Positions 19,112 through 28,319 of a stretch of 64,000 nucleotides of DNA are shown in pieces. The position numbers and the translations under genes were made by a program. The notes under the pieces were generated by a model that was given only the letters and a program-made list of their open reading frames with translations, searched no databases and had not been told where the DNA came from. Within the stretch, counting starts at the first letter, position 1, and every line of letters begins with the position of its first letter. This stretch comes from Cribrihabitans_A pelagius (lineage in GTDB: Bacteria; Pseudomonadota; Alphaproteobacteria; Rhodobacterales; Rhodobacteraceae). The stretch is taken from NCBI RefSeq assembly GCF_048820915.1, contig NZ_JBMERR010000002.1:254015-318014 (forward strand), read 5' to 3'.

Positions 19112-19806
19112 CGCGTCTGCATCCTGTAGCCCGGGTGGAAGGTCATCCGGGCAAATGTCACGGGCGCTTCCTGAAACCAGGTGGTGCGCTCCATCTGGAA
19201 CAGCGGCACGCCCTCGCCGCTGCCGAGGAACCCCGACAGCCGCGCATCCGCGGCCACCGCCGCCAGCGAAATTTCCGCGTTGGAGAAGGGCACTTCGGCC
19301 AGCAGCCATTCGTTCGGGCCGGTCCGGGTGAAATCCGCCTCTGTCACATGCGGCACCGCGGCGGTGCTGATCCAGCGCTCCTCGAACTGGAAGGGGCGGT
19401 TGTCGGCGTAATGCATGCATTGCAGGTGCAGCACCTCCGCCGCCGCGGTCAGCCCCATCTGCGACGCAAGCCAGGGCGGCGCCGGCATCTCTTCGCGGTG
19501 CACCAGCGCGTAGCGGTAGGCGGCGTTCATCTCCTCCACCATCTGCCGCATCACCAGGATTTCCAGCTTGGCCTGCCGCACCGGGGTGAGCGCCACCCTT
19601 GTGCCGCTCTTGCGCTTGCGGTCGATGATGCCGCGCGCGGCCAGCTCCTGTAGGGCGCGGTTCACGGTGGCGCGGGCGCAGCCGAACTCCTCCGCCAGCT
19701 CCTGCTCGGTCGGCAAGAGTGCGCCTTGCGGCCAGACCCGGTTCTGGATGCGTTGCAGCACCTCGTCGCGGACGTCCTGAAAGCTGGTTTTCTTCCGCTG
19801 CTGCAC
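19105..19806 (-). CDS. hutC: HutC-type GntR-family repressor of histidine utilisation
   Basis: Represses hut genes until urocanate accumulates. The 233 residues comprise an N-terminal winged helix-turn-helix (LPTEQELAEEFGCARATVN, then RALQELAARGIIDRKRKSGT) and a C-terminal UTRA effector domain (about 85-233, HLQCMHYADNRPFQFEERWI). The start is taken as GTG at 19806; the frame is open upstream but without plausible protein. It lies 104 bp after hutF on the same strand. A palindromic site, TATGTATAGACATA, in the hutF/hutI divergent region is the likely operator. The family and context agree well. Confidence 0.88.
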   Translation of the reverse strand: MQQRKKTSFQDVRDEVLQRIQNRVWPQGALLPTEQELAEEFGCARATVNRALQELAARGIIDRKRKSGTRVALTPVRQAKLEILVMRQMVEEMNAAYRYALVHREEMPAPPWLASQMGLTAAAEVLHLQCMHYADNRPFQFEERWISTAAVPHVTEADFTRTGPNEWLLAEVPFSNAEISLAAVAADARLSGFLGSGEGVPLFQMERTTWFQEAPVTFARMTFHPGYRMQTRY

Positions 19807-19910
19807 CGGGTTGCCTGTTCTGTTGAGCCTGTCTGGGGTGGCCGGACTATGTCCGCCCGCGCCGAAGAATGTAAAGCCGTCCCGGCGTCCGGGAGCGGAG
19901 TGCGGGCTGC

Positions 19911-21278
19911 TCAGAGACTGTCCAAGAGCCCCCGCACTGCCGTTCGGTAGGCCGTTATGATCTCCGCCCGCGCGACGTGGCGGCCCTCCCGCACCACATG
20001 GCGCCCGGCGCTCCAGACATCGGTGACGGTGTTGTCGCCGGCGGCAAAGCACAGCCCGTCCAAGAGCTGCTCCGGCTGCAGAGCGCAAAGCGCCGGCGCG
20101 GTGCTGTCGATCGCGACCAGATCGGCGAGCGCGCCCGCTTCGATCCGCCCGGCATCGCGCCCCAGCGCCTGCGCGCCCCCCGCGGCGGCACCGAGATACA
20201 GCGTCTCCCCGACCGAGCCTTCGCCCGGCACCAGCACGTTGCGGGCCAGATCGCGCAGCCGCTGGGAGTATTCCAGCGTGCGCAGCTCTTCCGCCAGCGA
20301 GATCCGCACGTTGGAATCCGACCCAACCCCGAAGGCACCGCCCTCGGCCAGGTATTCGGGGCCGTTGAACGGGCCGTCGCCGAGGTTCGCCTCGGTCACC
20401 GGGCACAGGCCTGCCACCGCGCCCGAGCGGGCCATCGCCCGGGTCTCGGCGCTGGTCATGTGGGTGGCGTGGATCAGGCACCACCTGGCGTCCACAGGAG
20501 CGTTCTCAAGCAGCCACTCCACCGGCCGCGCGCCCAGCCAATCGCGGACATCCTCAACTTCCTTGGGCTGCTCCGCGATGTGGATGTGCACCGGCTGGCC
20601 GTCCTGAAGCGTCAGCACCTCCGCCAGGTCAGCCGGGCAGGTGGCGCGCAGCGAGTGCGGCGCGATGCCCACGCGGGTATCCGGAGGCAGATCGCGCGCT
20701 GCAACCTCTCGCGCCTGCGTCACCAGTTCACCAAACCCCTCGACGCTATTGCCAAACCGCTGCTGCCCGCCGCTCAGCGCCTGCTTGCCGGCACCGCCGT
20801 AGGTATAGAGCACCGGCAGGTGGGTGAGGCCGATGCCCGCCTCGCCCGCCGCCGCAAAGACCCGTTCGCTCAGCTCCGTCAGCGATTCGAACCGCGCCCC
20901 GCCCGGCTGGTGGTGCACGTAGTGGAACTCACCCGCCGCGACATAGCCGGCCTCCAGCATCTCCATGAAGACCAGCGCCGCGATGGCTTCATACTGTTCG
21001 GGCGTGAGGTGATCCATGAAGCGGTACATCAGGCTGCGCCAGGTCCAGAAGCTGTCCTTCCCGGCGGCGCGCACCTCGGTCATGCCGGCCATCGCGCGCT
21101 GGAAGCTGTGCGAATGCAGATTGCCAAGCGCGGGCAGCAGCGTGTCCACCCGGCAGTCCCCGTCCTGCACCACAGCATCAGTGTCGGCCGTGGCGATACG
21201 CCCGTCTGCAACCGTCAGGCGGAGGTTTGCGGCCCAGCCCTCGGGCAGGCGGGCGTGCCGGGCAAAAATCGTCTGCAT
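19911..21278 (-). CDS. hutF: Formimidoylglutamate deiminase
   Basis: Amidohydrolase that converts N-formimidoyl-L-glutamate to N-formyl-L-glutamate and ammonia, the fourth step of the five-step histidine pathway. The 455 residues fit the family. Metal ligands are visible in LPALGNLHSHSFQRAM and GIAPHSLRATCP, with LIHATHMTSAE and GSDSNVRISLAEELR later. GAGGAT precedes the ATG. Together with hutG (deformylase) it completes the variant that releases formate rather than formamide. It is transcribed opposite to hutIHGU from a shared control region. Confidence 0.95.
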   Translation of the reverse strand: MQTIFARHARLPEGWAANLRLTVADGRIATADTDAVVQDGDCRVDTLLPALGNLHSHSFQRAMAGMTEVRAAGKDSFWTWRSLMYRFMDHLTPEQYEAIAALVFMEMLEAGYVAAGEFHYVHHQPGGARFESLTELSERVFAAAGEAGIGLTHLPVLYTYGGAGKQALSGGQQRFGNSVEGFGELVTQAREVAARDLPPDTRVGIAPHSLRATCPADLAEVLTLQDGQPVHIHIAEQPKEVEDVRDWLGARPVEWLLENAPVDARWCLIHATHMTSAETRAMARSGAVAGLCPVTEANLGDGPFNGPEYLAEGGAFGVGSDSNVRISLAEELRTLEYSQRLRDLARNVLVPGEGSVGETLYLGAAAGGAQALGRDAGRIEAGALADLVAIDSTAPALCALQPEQLLDGLCFAAGDNTVTDVWSAGRHVVREGRHVARAEIITAYRTAVRGLLDSL

Positions 21279-21288
21279 CTGATCCTCA

Positions 21289-21302
21289 TATGTATAGACA
21301 TA
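21289..21302. promoter_or_regulatory. Probable HutC operator in the hutF/hutI divergent region
   Basis: TATGTATAGACATA is an inverted repeat (TATGT/ACATA) with a four-base centre. GntR/HutC-type repressors bind similar TGTATA-containing palindromes. It lies 11 bp before the hutF start and 50 bp before hutI, where binding could block both transcripts. Confidence 0.65.
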
Positions 21303-21352
21303 ATGAGCTTAATAGCATACCTTTCCGGCAGCAAGCTTTTTGAGGGAGTGAG

Positions 21353-22567
21353 ATGCCCGAACCGTCTAAAACCGTTCTCCACAATGCCAATCTCGCCACG
21401 ATGAAGGAGGGCGGCGCGCCTTACGGGCTGATTCCCGGCGGCACCGTTGCGCTCTTGGATGGCAGAATCGCCTGGGCCGGCGCGGGTGGCGATCTTCCCG
21501 CCGACTACGCGGACTGGCCGCGCCGGGATCTTGGCGGGCGCCTGCTGACGCCTGCGCTGATCGACTGCCACACCCATGTCGTCTTTGGCGGCAACCGCGC
21601 GATGGAGTTCGAGATGCGGCTGAACGGCGCGTCTTACGAGGAGGTCGCGCGGGCCGGCGGCGGCATCGTCTCCACGGTCTCCGCCACCCGCGAAGCCTCG
21701 CTGGAGGAACTGGTGCAGGACGCGCTGCCGCGGCTGGATGCGCTCTTGGCTGAGGGCGTGAGCACGGTGGAGGTAAAATCCGGCTACGGGCTGGATCTGG
21801 AAACCGAACTCAACATGCTGCGCGCCGCCCGGCGTCTGGGCGAGCTGCGTCCGGTGACGGTGAAAACAACCTTCCTCGGCGCCCATGCCACGCCTGCCGA
21901 GTACAAGGGCCGCGATGACGCCTATATCGACGAGGTCTGCATTCCGGCCCTGCGCGCCGCCGATTCCGAGGGGCTGGTGGATGCGGTCGACGGTTTCTGC
22001 GAGAACATCGCGTTTTCCCCGGCGCAGATCGAGCGCGTGTTCGAAGTGGCGCAGGAGCTGGGCCTGCCGGTGAAGCTGCACGCCGAGCAGCTGAGCCATC
22101 AGGGCGGCACTGCCCTGGCGGCCCAATACGGCGCCTTGTCAGTTGATCACGTGGAATACGCCACCGAGGATGATGCCAAGGCGATGGCCGCCTCCGGCTC
22201 CGTCGCGGTGATCCTGCCCGGCGCGTTTTATACCATCCGCGAAACGCAAGCACCGCCGATCGCGCATTTCCGCAGCCACGGCGTGCCGATGGCGCTGGCA
22301 ACCGACTGCAACCCGGGCTCCTCGCCGCTGACCTCCCTGCTGCTCACCATGAACATGGGCTGCACCCTGTTCCGGATGACGCCGGAGGAGGCGCTGGCCG
22401 GCGTCACCCGCAACGCCGCCCGCGCGCTGGGTCTGGCAGACCGGGGCCAAATCGCCCCCGGCATGCGCGCCGATCTGGCGGTCTGGGACGTGGAGACGCC
22501 CGGCGAGCTTGCCTACCGCATCGGCTTCAACCCGCTTCACACCCGTATCTATGAGGGCAAACAATGA
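21353..22567 (+). CDS. hutI: Imidazolonepropionase
   Basis: Hydrolyses 4-imidazolone-5-propanoate to N-formimidoyl-L-glutamate, the third step of histidine breakdown. The 404-residue amidohydrolase shows metal ligands in LIDCHTHVVFGGNR and KLHAEQLSHQGG, and the conserved ALATDCNPGSSP near 310-325. GGGAG is placed before the ATG. It is the first gene of the four-gene hut operon; its stop overlaps the hutH start by four bases (ATGA), indicating coupled translation. Confidence 0.95.
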   Translation: MPEPSKTVLHNANLATMKEGGAPYGLIPGGTVALLDGRIAWAGAGGDLPADYADWPRRDLGGRLLTPALIDCHTHVVFGGNRAMEFEMRLNGASYEEVARAGGGIVSTVSATREASLEELVQDALPRLDALLAEGVSTVEVKSGYGLDLETELNMLRAARRLGELRPVTVKTTFLGAHATPAEYKGRDDAYIDEVCIPALRAADSEGLVDAVDGFCENIAFSPAQIERVFEVAQELGLPVKLHAEQLSHQGGTALAAQYGALSVDHVEYATEDDAKAMAASGSVAVILPGAFYTIRETQAPPIAHFRSHGVPMALATDCNPGSSPLTSLLLTMNMGCTLFRMTPEEALAGVTRNAARALGLADRGQIAPGMRADLAVWDVETPGELAYRIGFNPLHTRIYEGKQ

Positions 22568-24096
22568 TCGAGATGATTCAGATGGTTCCGGGCACAGTGA
22601 CCCTGTCCACGCTGGAAGATATCTACCGCAACCTGACTCCGGCCAAGCTGGACGCCTCTGCGCGGGAACCGGTGGCGGCCGCCGCCCGGATGGTGGCGGA
22701 GGCTGCCGCGGGTGAGGAAGCCGTCTATGGCATCAACACCGGTTTCGGCAAGCTGGCCTCGACCAAGATTGCACCGGCGGATACTGCCACCCTGCAGCGC
22801 AACCTGATCCTGTCGCACTGCTGCGGCGTGGGCGAACCGCTGCCGGAGGACAGGACCCGGCTGATGATGACGCTGAAGCTCCTGTCGATGGGGCGCGGTG
22901 CGTCGGGCGTGCGCTGGCTGGTGATCGAGCAGATCGAGCAGATGCTGGAACGCGGCGTGGTGCCGGTGATCCCCTCGCAAGGCTCGGTCGGTGCATCCGG
23001 CGACCTGGCACCGCTGGCGCATATGGCGGCGGCGATGATCGGGGCAGGGGAGGCCACCTTTGAGGGCACACGCATGTCCAGCGCGGAAGCGCTGAAAAAG
23101 GCCGGGTTAGAGCCTATTGTGCTGGGTCCAAAAGAAGGATTGGGGCTGATCAACGGCACCCAGTTTTCGACCGCCTGCGCGCTGGCCGGGCTGTTCGACG
23201 CCTGGCGCATGGCGGAGGCCTCGATGGCGATTGCGTCTCTCTCCACCGATGCCATCATGGGTTCCACCGCGCCGCTGATCTCCGATATCCACACCCTGCG
23301 CGGCCATGCCGGGCAGATCGACGTGGCACGGGAAATGCGCGCCATCATGGAGGGTTCGGAAATCCGCGAGAGCCACCGCGAGGGCGACACCCGGGTGCAG
23401 GACCCGTACTGCATCCGCTGCCAGCCTCAGGTGGTGGGCGCAGCGCTGGACGTGCTGCGGATGGCGGCCAGGACGTTGGAGATCGAGGCCAACGCCGTCA
23501 CCGACAACCCCTTGGTGCTGGTGAACGAAGGGCGCATCGTTTCCGGCGGCAACTTCCACGCCGAATATGTGGGCTTTGCCGCCGACCAGATCGCGCTGGC
23601 CGTGGCCGAAATCGGCGCCATTGCGCAGCGCCGGGTGGCCCTGATGGTGGACCCGACCTTGTCCTACGACCTGCCGCCCTTCCTGACGCCCGATCCCGGC
23701 CTCAATTCCGGCTTCATGATTGCCGAAGTGACCACCGCGGCGCTGATGAGCGAGAACAAGCATCTGGCCAACCCTTGCGTGACCGACTCGACCCCGACCT
23801 CCGCCAACCAGGAGGACCACGTGTCGATGGCCGCCCACGGCGCGCTGCGGCTTTCGAAGATGAACGCCAACCTCTCGGTGATCCTCGGCGTCGAAATGCT
23901 CTGCGCCGCGCAAGGGGTGGAGGCGCGCGCGCCGCTGAAAACCTCCGCCCGCCTGCAGGACGTGTTGGCGATGCTGCGCGCGGAGATCACCACTCTGGCC
24001 GATGACCGCTATCTGGCGCCGGATATCGAAACCGCCAGCGCCATGGTCCGCGCAGGCCGTGCTGCCAAGGCCGCGGGCGTGGAGGTGAAAGCATGA
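22564..24096 (+). CDS. hutH: Histidine ammonia-lyase
   Basis: Deaminates L-histidine to urocanate, the entry step of the pathway. It has 510 residues. The MIO prosthetic group forms from A144-S145-G146 in GSVGASGDLAPLAHM, which is intact. GINTGFGKLAS and FHAEYVGFAADQIAL are further family landmarks. Overlaps of four bases with hutI upstream and hutG downstream show a tightly coupled operon. A second in-frame ATG follows closely (MIEMIQM), so the exact N-terminus could be a few residues shorter. Confidence 0.96.
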   Translation: MIEMIQMVPGTVTLSTLEDIYRNLTPAKLDASAREPVAAAARMVAEAAAGEEAVYGINTGFGKLASTKIAPADTATLQRNLILSHCCGVGEPLPEDRTRLMMTLKLLSMGRGASGVRWLVIEQIEQMLERGVVPVIPSQGSVGASGDLAPLAHMAAAMIGAGEATFEGTRMSSAEALKKAGLEPIVLGPKEGLGLINGTQFSTACALAGLFDAWRMAEASMAIASLSTDAIMGSTAPLISDIHTLRGHAGQIDVAREMRAIMEGSEIRESHREGDTRVQDPYCIRCQPQVVGAALDVLRMAARTLEIEANAVTDNPLVLVNEGRIVSGGNFHAEYVGFAADQIALAVAEIGAIAQRRVALMVDPTLSYDLPPFLTPDPGLNSGFMIAEVTTAALMSENKHLANPCVTDSTPTSANQEDHVSMAAHGALRLSKMNANLSVILGVEMLCAAQGVEARAPLKTSARLQDVLAMLRAEITTLADDRYLAPDIETASAMVRAGRAAKAAGVEVKA

Positions 24097-24875
24097 TCGA
24101 AGTCACCCAAGGCGCCTCGCCGCTGGTGCTGGGGCTGCCCCACACCGGCACCGATGTGCCGCCGGACATTTGGGAGCGTCTGAACGGGACCGGCCGGGCG
24201 CTGGGTGATACCGACTGGCATATTCACGACCTCTATGCCGGGCTGGCGGAGGAGGTGACGGCCGTCCGTACTCCCATCCACCGTTACGTGATCGACGTGA
24301 ACCGCGATCCCGCCGGTATCAGTCTCTATCCCGGGCAAAATACCACGACGCTGGTGCCTTTGACCGACTTCGACGGGCTGCCAATCTGGCGCGAAGGCCA
24401 GGAGCCGGACGAGGCGGAAATCGCCCGCCGCCGCGAGGCCTATCACACGCCCTATCACGCCGCCCTGGCGGCGGAGCTGGAGCGGGTGAAGGCCATTCAC
24501 GGCTTTGCCATCCTCTATGACTGCCACTCGATCCGCGGCGACATTCCATTCCTGTTCGAAGGCCGCCTTCCGGATTTCAACGTAGGCACCAATATGGGCG
24601 AGACCTGCGATCAGGCTATCGAGTCCCTGACCGTGGCCCATTGCGAGGCGGCAGAGGGCTACACCTCCACTCTCAACGGGCGCTTCAAGGGCGGCTGGAC
24701 CACCCGCCACTACGGGCGGCCCGCGGACGGCCTGCACGCCATCCAGATGGAGCTGGCGCAGGCCACCTACTGCGAGGAGGCGGCGCCCTGGACCTATCTG
24801 CCGGAGCGCGCGGACGCCCTGCGCGCCCATCTCACCAATATTCTCACCGATCTTCAGACCTGGAGGCCCGCATGA
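24093..24875 (+). CDS. hutG: N-formylglutamate deformylase
   Basis: Hydrolyses N-formyl-L-glutamate to glutamate and formate, the last step of the five-step hut route. The 260 residues match the FGase (N-formylglutamate amidohydrolase) family, with LVLGLPHTGTDVP near the N-terminus, VIDVNRDPAG, and the metal-site segment AILYDCHSIRG. It overlaps hutH and hutU by four bases on each side. Its presence with hutF distinguishes this pathway from the four-step HutG formiminoglutamase variant. Confidence 0.93.
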   Translation: MIEVTQGASPLVLGLPHTGTDVPPDIWERLNGTGRALGDTDWHIHDLYAGLAEEVTAVRTPIHRYVIDVNRDPAGISLYPGQNTTTLVPLTDFDGLPIWREGQEPDEAEIARRREAYHTPYHAALAAELERVKAIHGFAILYDCHSIRGDIPFLFEGRLPDFNVGTNMGETCDQAIESLTVAHCEAAEGYTSTLNGRFKGGWTTRHYGRPADGLHAIQMELAQATYCEEAAPWTYLPERADALRAHLTNILTDLQTWRPA

Positions 24876-26560
24876 GCGATCCCCGCAAGAACTCCCGAGA
24901 CATCTTCCCGCCCACCGGCCCGGAGCTCAACGCCAAGTCCTGGATGACCGAGGCGCCGCTGCGGATGATGATGAACAACCTGCACCCCGACGTCGCCGAA
25001 AACCCGCATGAGCTGGTGGTCTACGGCGGCATCGGCCGCGCCGCGCGCACCTGGAAGGATTTCGACCTGATCGTCGAGACCCTGAAGAACCTTGAGGAAG
25101 ACCAGACCCTTATGGTTCAGTCGGGCAAGCCCGTGGGCGTGTTCCAGACCCACAAGGACGCGCCGCGGGTGCTGATCGCCAACTCCAACCTGGTGCCGCA
25201 TTGGGCCAATTGGGACCATTTCAACGAGCTCGATAAGAAGGGCCTGATGATGTACGGCCAGATGACGGCCGGCTCCTGGATCTATATCGGCACCCAAGGC
25301 ATCGTGCAGGGCACTTATGAGACCTTTGCCGAGGCGGGCCGCCAACATTACGGCGGCGACCTCACGGGCAAATGGATCCTGACCGGCGGCCTTGGCGGCA
25401 TGGGCGGCGCGCAGCCGCTGGCGGCTGTATTCGCGGGCGCCTGCTGCCTCGCGGTGGAGTGCAACCCGGACTCGATCGACTTCCGCCTGCGCACCAGATA
25501 CCTGGACGAAAAGGCCGAAACCCTGGACGAGGCACTGGAGATGATCGCGCGGTGGACAAAGGCGGGCGAGGCAAAATCCGTGGGTCTCTTGGGCAATGCG
25601 GCCGACGTGTTCGCCGAGCTGGTGGAGCGCGCCAAGGCGGGTGGTGTGAAGCCCGATATCGTCACCGACCAGACCTCCGCGCATGACCCGGTCAACGGCT
25701 ACCTGCCGCAGGGCTGGACCATGGCGGAGTGGAAGGAAAAGCGCGAGAGTGACAAGAAGGCAGTGGAGAAAGCCGCCCGTGCCAGCATGAAGGTGCAGGT
25801 CAAGGCGATGTGCGATTTCCACGCGATGGGCATCCCCACCGTCGACTACGGCAACAACATCCGCCAGATGGCGCTGGAGGAGGGGCTGGAGAACGCCTTC
25901 GACTTCCCAGGTTTCGTGCCCGCCTACATCCGTCCGCTGTTCTGCCGCGGCATCGGCCCGTTCCGCTGGGCGGCGCTGTCGGGCGATCCGGAGGATATCC
26001 GCAAGACCGACGCCAAGATGAAGGAGCTGTTCCCCGGGAACGAAGGCCTGCACCGATGGCTGGACATGGCGCAGGAGCGGATTGCGTTCCAGGGCCTGCC
26101 GGCGCGGATCTGCTGGATTGGCCTCGGCGACCGGCACAAGGCGGGCCTCGCGTTCAACGAGATGGTCCGCAGTGGTGAGCTGTCGGCGCCGGTGGTTATC
26201 GGCCGCGACCATCTGGATAGCGGCTCGGTGGCCTCGCCCAACCGCGAGACGGAGGCGATGATGGATGGCTCGGATGCGGTGTCGGACTGGCCGCTGCTGA
26301 ATGCGCTCCTGAACACCGCCTCAGGTGCCACCTGGGTGTCGCTGCACCACGGCGGCGGCGTTGGCATGGGCTTCTCGCAGCATTCCGGCGTGGTGATCTG
26401 CTGCGACGGCAGCGACGACGCAGACCGCCGCATCGGCCGGGTGCTGTGGAACGACCCGGCGACCGGCGTCATGCGCCACGCGGATGCGGGCTATGACACC
26501 GCCAAGGACTGCGCGCGGGAGCATGGGCTGAACCTGCCGGGAATTCTGGAAGCGGAATAA
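24872..26560 (+). CDS. hutU: Urocanate hydratase
   Basis: Converts urocanate to 4-imidazolone-5-propanoate using tightly bound NAD+, the second step of histidine degradation. The 562 residues from MSDPRKNSRDIFPPTG are normal for urocanase. The NAD-binding Gly-rich loop TGGLGGMGGAQPLA and the segment FCRGIGPFRW with its conserved Cys are present, as is LHHGGGVGMGFSQH. The ATG at 24872 overlaps the hutG stop (ATGA); longer frames into hutG are not plausible. It is the last gene of the operon, with a bidirectional terminator 131 bp further on. Confidence 0.95.
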   Translation: MSDPRKNSRDIFPPTGPELNAKSWMTEAPLRMMMNNLHPDVAENPHELVVYGGIGRAARTWKDFDLIVETLKNLEEDQTLMVQSGKPVGVFQTHKDAPRVLIANSNLVPHWANWDHFNELDKKGLMMYGQMTAGSWIYIGTQGIVQGTYETFAEAGRQHYGGDLTGKWILTGGLGGMGGAQPLAAVFAGACCLAVECNPDSIDFRLRTRYLDEKAETLDEALEMIARWTKAGEAKSVGLLGNAADVFAELVERAKAGGVKPDIVTDQTSAHDPVNGYLPQGWTMAEWKEKRESDKKAVEKAARASMKVQVKAMCDFHAMGIPTVDYGNNIRQMALEEGLENAFDFPGFVPAYIRPLFCRGIGPFRWAALSGDPEDIRKTDAKMKELFPGNEGLHRWLDMAQERIAFQGLPARICWIGLGDRHKAGLAFNEMVRSGELSAPVVIGRDHLDSGSVASPNRETEAMMDGSDAVSDWPLLNALLNTASGATWVSLHHGGGVGMGFSQHSGVVICCDGSDDADRRIGRVLWNDPATGVMRHADAGYDTAKDCAREHGLNLPGILEAE

Positions 26561-26571
26561 GGGGCGCTGCC

Positions 26572-26680
26572 CCTCGGCCTGGCGGCCTCACCCCGGGGTA
26601 TTTCGGGTCAGAAAGTGAAACTGGCCTGTCTGCTTTCTGGCTGAAAATATCCTGGGGTCCGGGGCAAGGCCCCGGCCGCC
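26572..26680. repeat. Dispersed intergenic repeat, copies B and C
   Basis: CTCACCCCGGGGTATTTCGG (26587-26606) is the reverse complement of the core at about 9961-9979. A second diverged copy follows at about 26634-26660 (TTTCTGGCTGAAAATATCC, then TGGGG). They lie between hutU and its terminator. Confidence 0.5.
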
Positions 26681-26691
26681 GGAGGCAAAAG

Positions 26692-26719
26692 AAAACGCGC
26701 CCCGCAGGGCGCGTTTTTT
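26692..26719. terminator. Bidirectional terminator between hutU and dapD
   Basis: A perfect 11-bp stem AAAACGCGCCC / GGGCGCGTTTT with the loop CGCA is flanked by TT on the + side and A-rich sequence on the other. It can serve the convergent hutU (+) and dapD (-) transcripts. Confidence 0.85.
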
Positions 26720-26743
26720 GCATTTGGAAACGGGCGCCGCGGA

Positions 26744-27571
26744 TTAGTCGCGCAGCAGCTCGTTGATGCCGGTCTTGGAGCGGGTCTTCTCGTCCACGCG
26801 TTTCACGATCACGGCGCAGTAGAGGCTGACGTTGTTCTTGGAGGGCATCGAGCCTGCCACGACCACCGAGTAGGGCGGCACTTCGCCATACGTCACTTCG
26901 CCGGTCTCGCGGTCGACGATCTTGGTTGACTTGCCGATGAAGACGCCCATGCCCAGCACCGAGCCTTCGCGCACGATGCAGCCTTCGACCACTTCCGAGC
27001 GGGCACCGATGAAGCAGTTGTCTTCGATGATGGTGGGGCCTGCCTGCATCGGTTCCAGCACGCCGCCGATGCCGACGCCGCCGGAGAGGTGCACGTTCTT
27101 GCCGATCTGGGCGCAGGAGCCGACAGTGGCCCAGGTGTCGACCATGGTGCCTTCATCGACATAGGCGCCGAGGTTCACGAAGGAGGGCATCAGCACCGCG
27201 CCGGGGGCGATATAGGCAGATTTGCGAACCACGCAGTTCGGCACCGCGCGGAAGCCTGCGGATTTCCAATCCGCCTCGCCCCAGCCGGCAAACTTGCTGT
27301 CGACCTTGTCCCACCAGCCGCCGGCCTGCGGGCCGCCTTCCTGGATCTCCATGTCCTTGATGCGGAAGCCCAGCAGCACCGCCTTCTTGGCCCATTGGTT
27401 CACGTACCAGTCGCCGCTCGCCTGCTTTTCGGCGACGCGCAAGGTGCCGGAATCGAGTGCGTTCAGCGTGTCCTCGATGGCCTCGCGGGTTTCGCCCGTG
27501 GTGGCGGGGGTGATGGTGTCGCGCGCCTCCCAGGCGGCCTCGATCGCTGCTTCCAGCTGGGCGTTGGACAT
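26744..27571 (-). CDS. dapD: 2,3,4,5-tetrahydropyridine-2,6-dicarboxylate N-succinyltransferase
   Basis: Adds succinyl from succinyl-CoA to tetrahydrodipicolinate in the lysine/diaminopimelate pathway. The 275-residue length is standard. The C-terminal half forms a left-handed beta helix of hexapeptide repeats (VRKSAYIAPGAVLMPSFVN, LGAYVDEGTMVDTWATVGSC, IIEDNCFIGARSEVVEG). GGAGGAA lies seven bases before the ATG. It works with DapE encoded at 14554-15699. It is transcribed alone, ending at a terminator shared with hutU. Confidence 0.96.
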   Translation of the reverse strand: MSNAQLEAAIEAAWEARDTITPATTGETREAIEDTLNALDSGTLRVAEKQASGDWYVNQWAKKAVLLGFRIKDMEIQEGGPQAGGWWDKVDSKFAGWGEADWKSAGFRAVPNCVVRKSAYIAPGAVLMPSFVNLGAYVDEGTMVDTWATVGSCAQIGKNVHLSGGVGIGGVLEPMQAGPTIIEDNCFIGARSEVVEGCIVREGSVLGMGVFIGKSTKIVDRETGEVTYGEVPPYSVVVAGSMPSKNNVSLYCAVIVKRVDEKTRSKTGINELLRD

Positions 27572-27680
27572 GGATATTCCTCCGGCGTCGTTAGGATTCG
27601 CTGCTTTCTAGCGGCAAATGCCCTCCCAGTCATGCGCGGAATGCGGCGAAACAGTTTCCCGTGCCGCCACCGCTGCCGGC

Positions 27681-28280
27681 TCAGCGCACCCGGCGCAGGT
27701 GGCGGCGCAGAATCTCGCAGGCGGCGGCCGGATCGCGCCGCGCCATTGCCTGCACGATGGCGGCGTGGTCGCTGTCCACGCGGCGGCTCCATTGGTGCTG
27801 CCAGTTGGCAAAGAGGTGCCGGGCGGCAGCGATATGCAAATCGTCGATCGAGGCCAGCAGCCGCGGCATCGCGCAAGGCGCCAGGATCACCCGGTGAAAG
27901 GCGCGGTTCAGCCGCTCCCAGCTGGCCATATCGGTGGCTGCATCGCAGGCGATGCGGGCGGCCTCGGCGGTTTCCACGTCGGCATTGCTGATCCGTGCAA
28001 AGGCATGCGTCAGCGCCAGCACCTCCAGCGCCACCCGCATCTCGATCACCTCGCGGATCTCGGCCGGGTCGAGCGCGCTGACCCTTGTGCCGCGCCGGGG
28101 CAGCGATTGCGCCAGCCCATGCGCCTCCAGCCGCAAGAGCGCCTCGCGCACCGGCACGTGGCTGGTGTCGAACTCGCGCGCGATATGATCCTGGCGCAGC
28201 TTTTCACCCGCCGGCAGGGTGCCGGTGATAATGCGCTCGCTGAGGGCGCGGTAGATGGTATCGGCGATGGTAGCAGACAT
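27681..28280 (-). CDS. GntR-family transcriptional regulator (FCD domain)
   Basis: A 199-residue regulator with an N-terminal winged helix (YRALSERIITGTLPAGEKLR, then HIAREFDTSHVPVREALLRL) and a C-terminal FCD domain with metal-ligand-type His residues (MRVALEVLALTHAF, FHRVILAPCAMPRLL). The start MSATIADTIY was preferred over an upstream in-frame ATG in Pro/Arg-rich sequence. It lies 39 bp downstream of a serine/threonine dehydratase gene on the same strand, suggesting it may control that enzyme. The effector is not known. Confidence 0.85.
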   Translation of the reverse strand: MSATIADTIYRALSERIITGTLPAGEKLRQDHIAREFDTSHVPVREALLRLEAHGLAQSLPRRGTRVSALDPAEIREVIEMRVALEVLALTHAFARISNADVETAEAARIACDAATDMASWERLNRAFHRVILAPCAMPRLLASIDDLHIAAARHLFANWQHQWSRRVDSDHAAIVQAMARRDPAAACEILRRHLRRVR

Positions 28281-28319
28281 GGGCCTTGCGATAGGGCTCC
28301 CCCGGGGGCGCGGCAAGCG

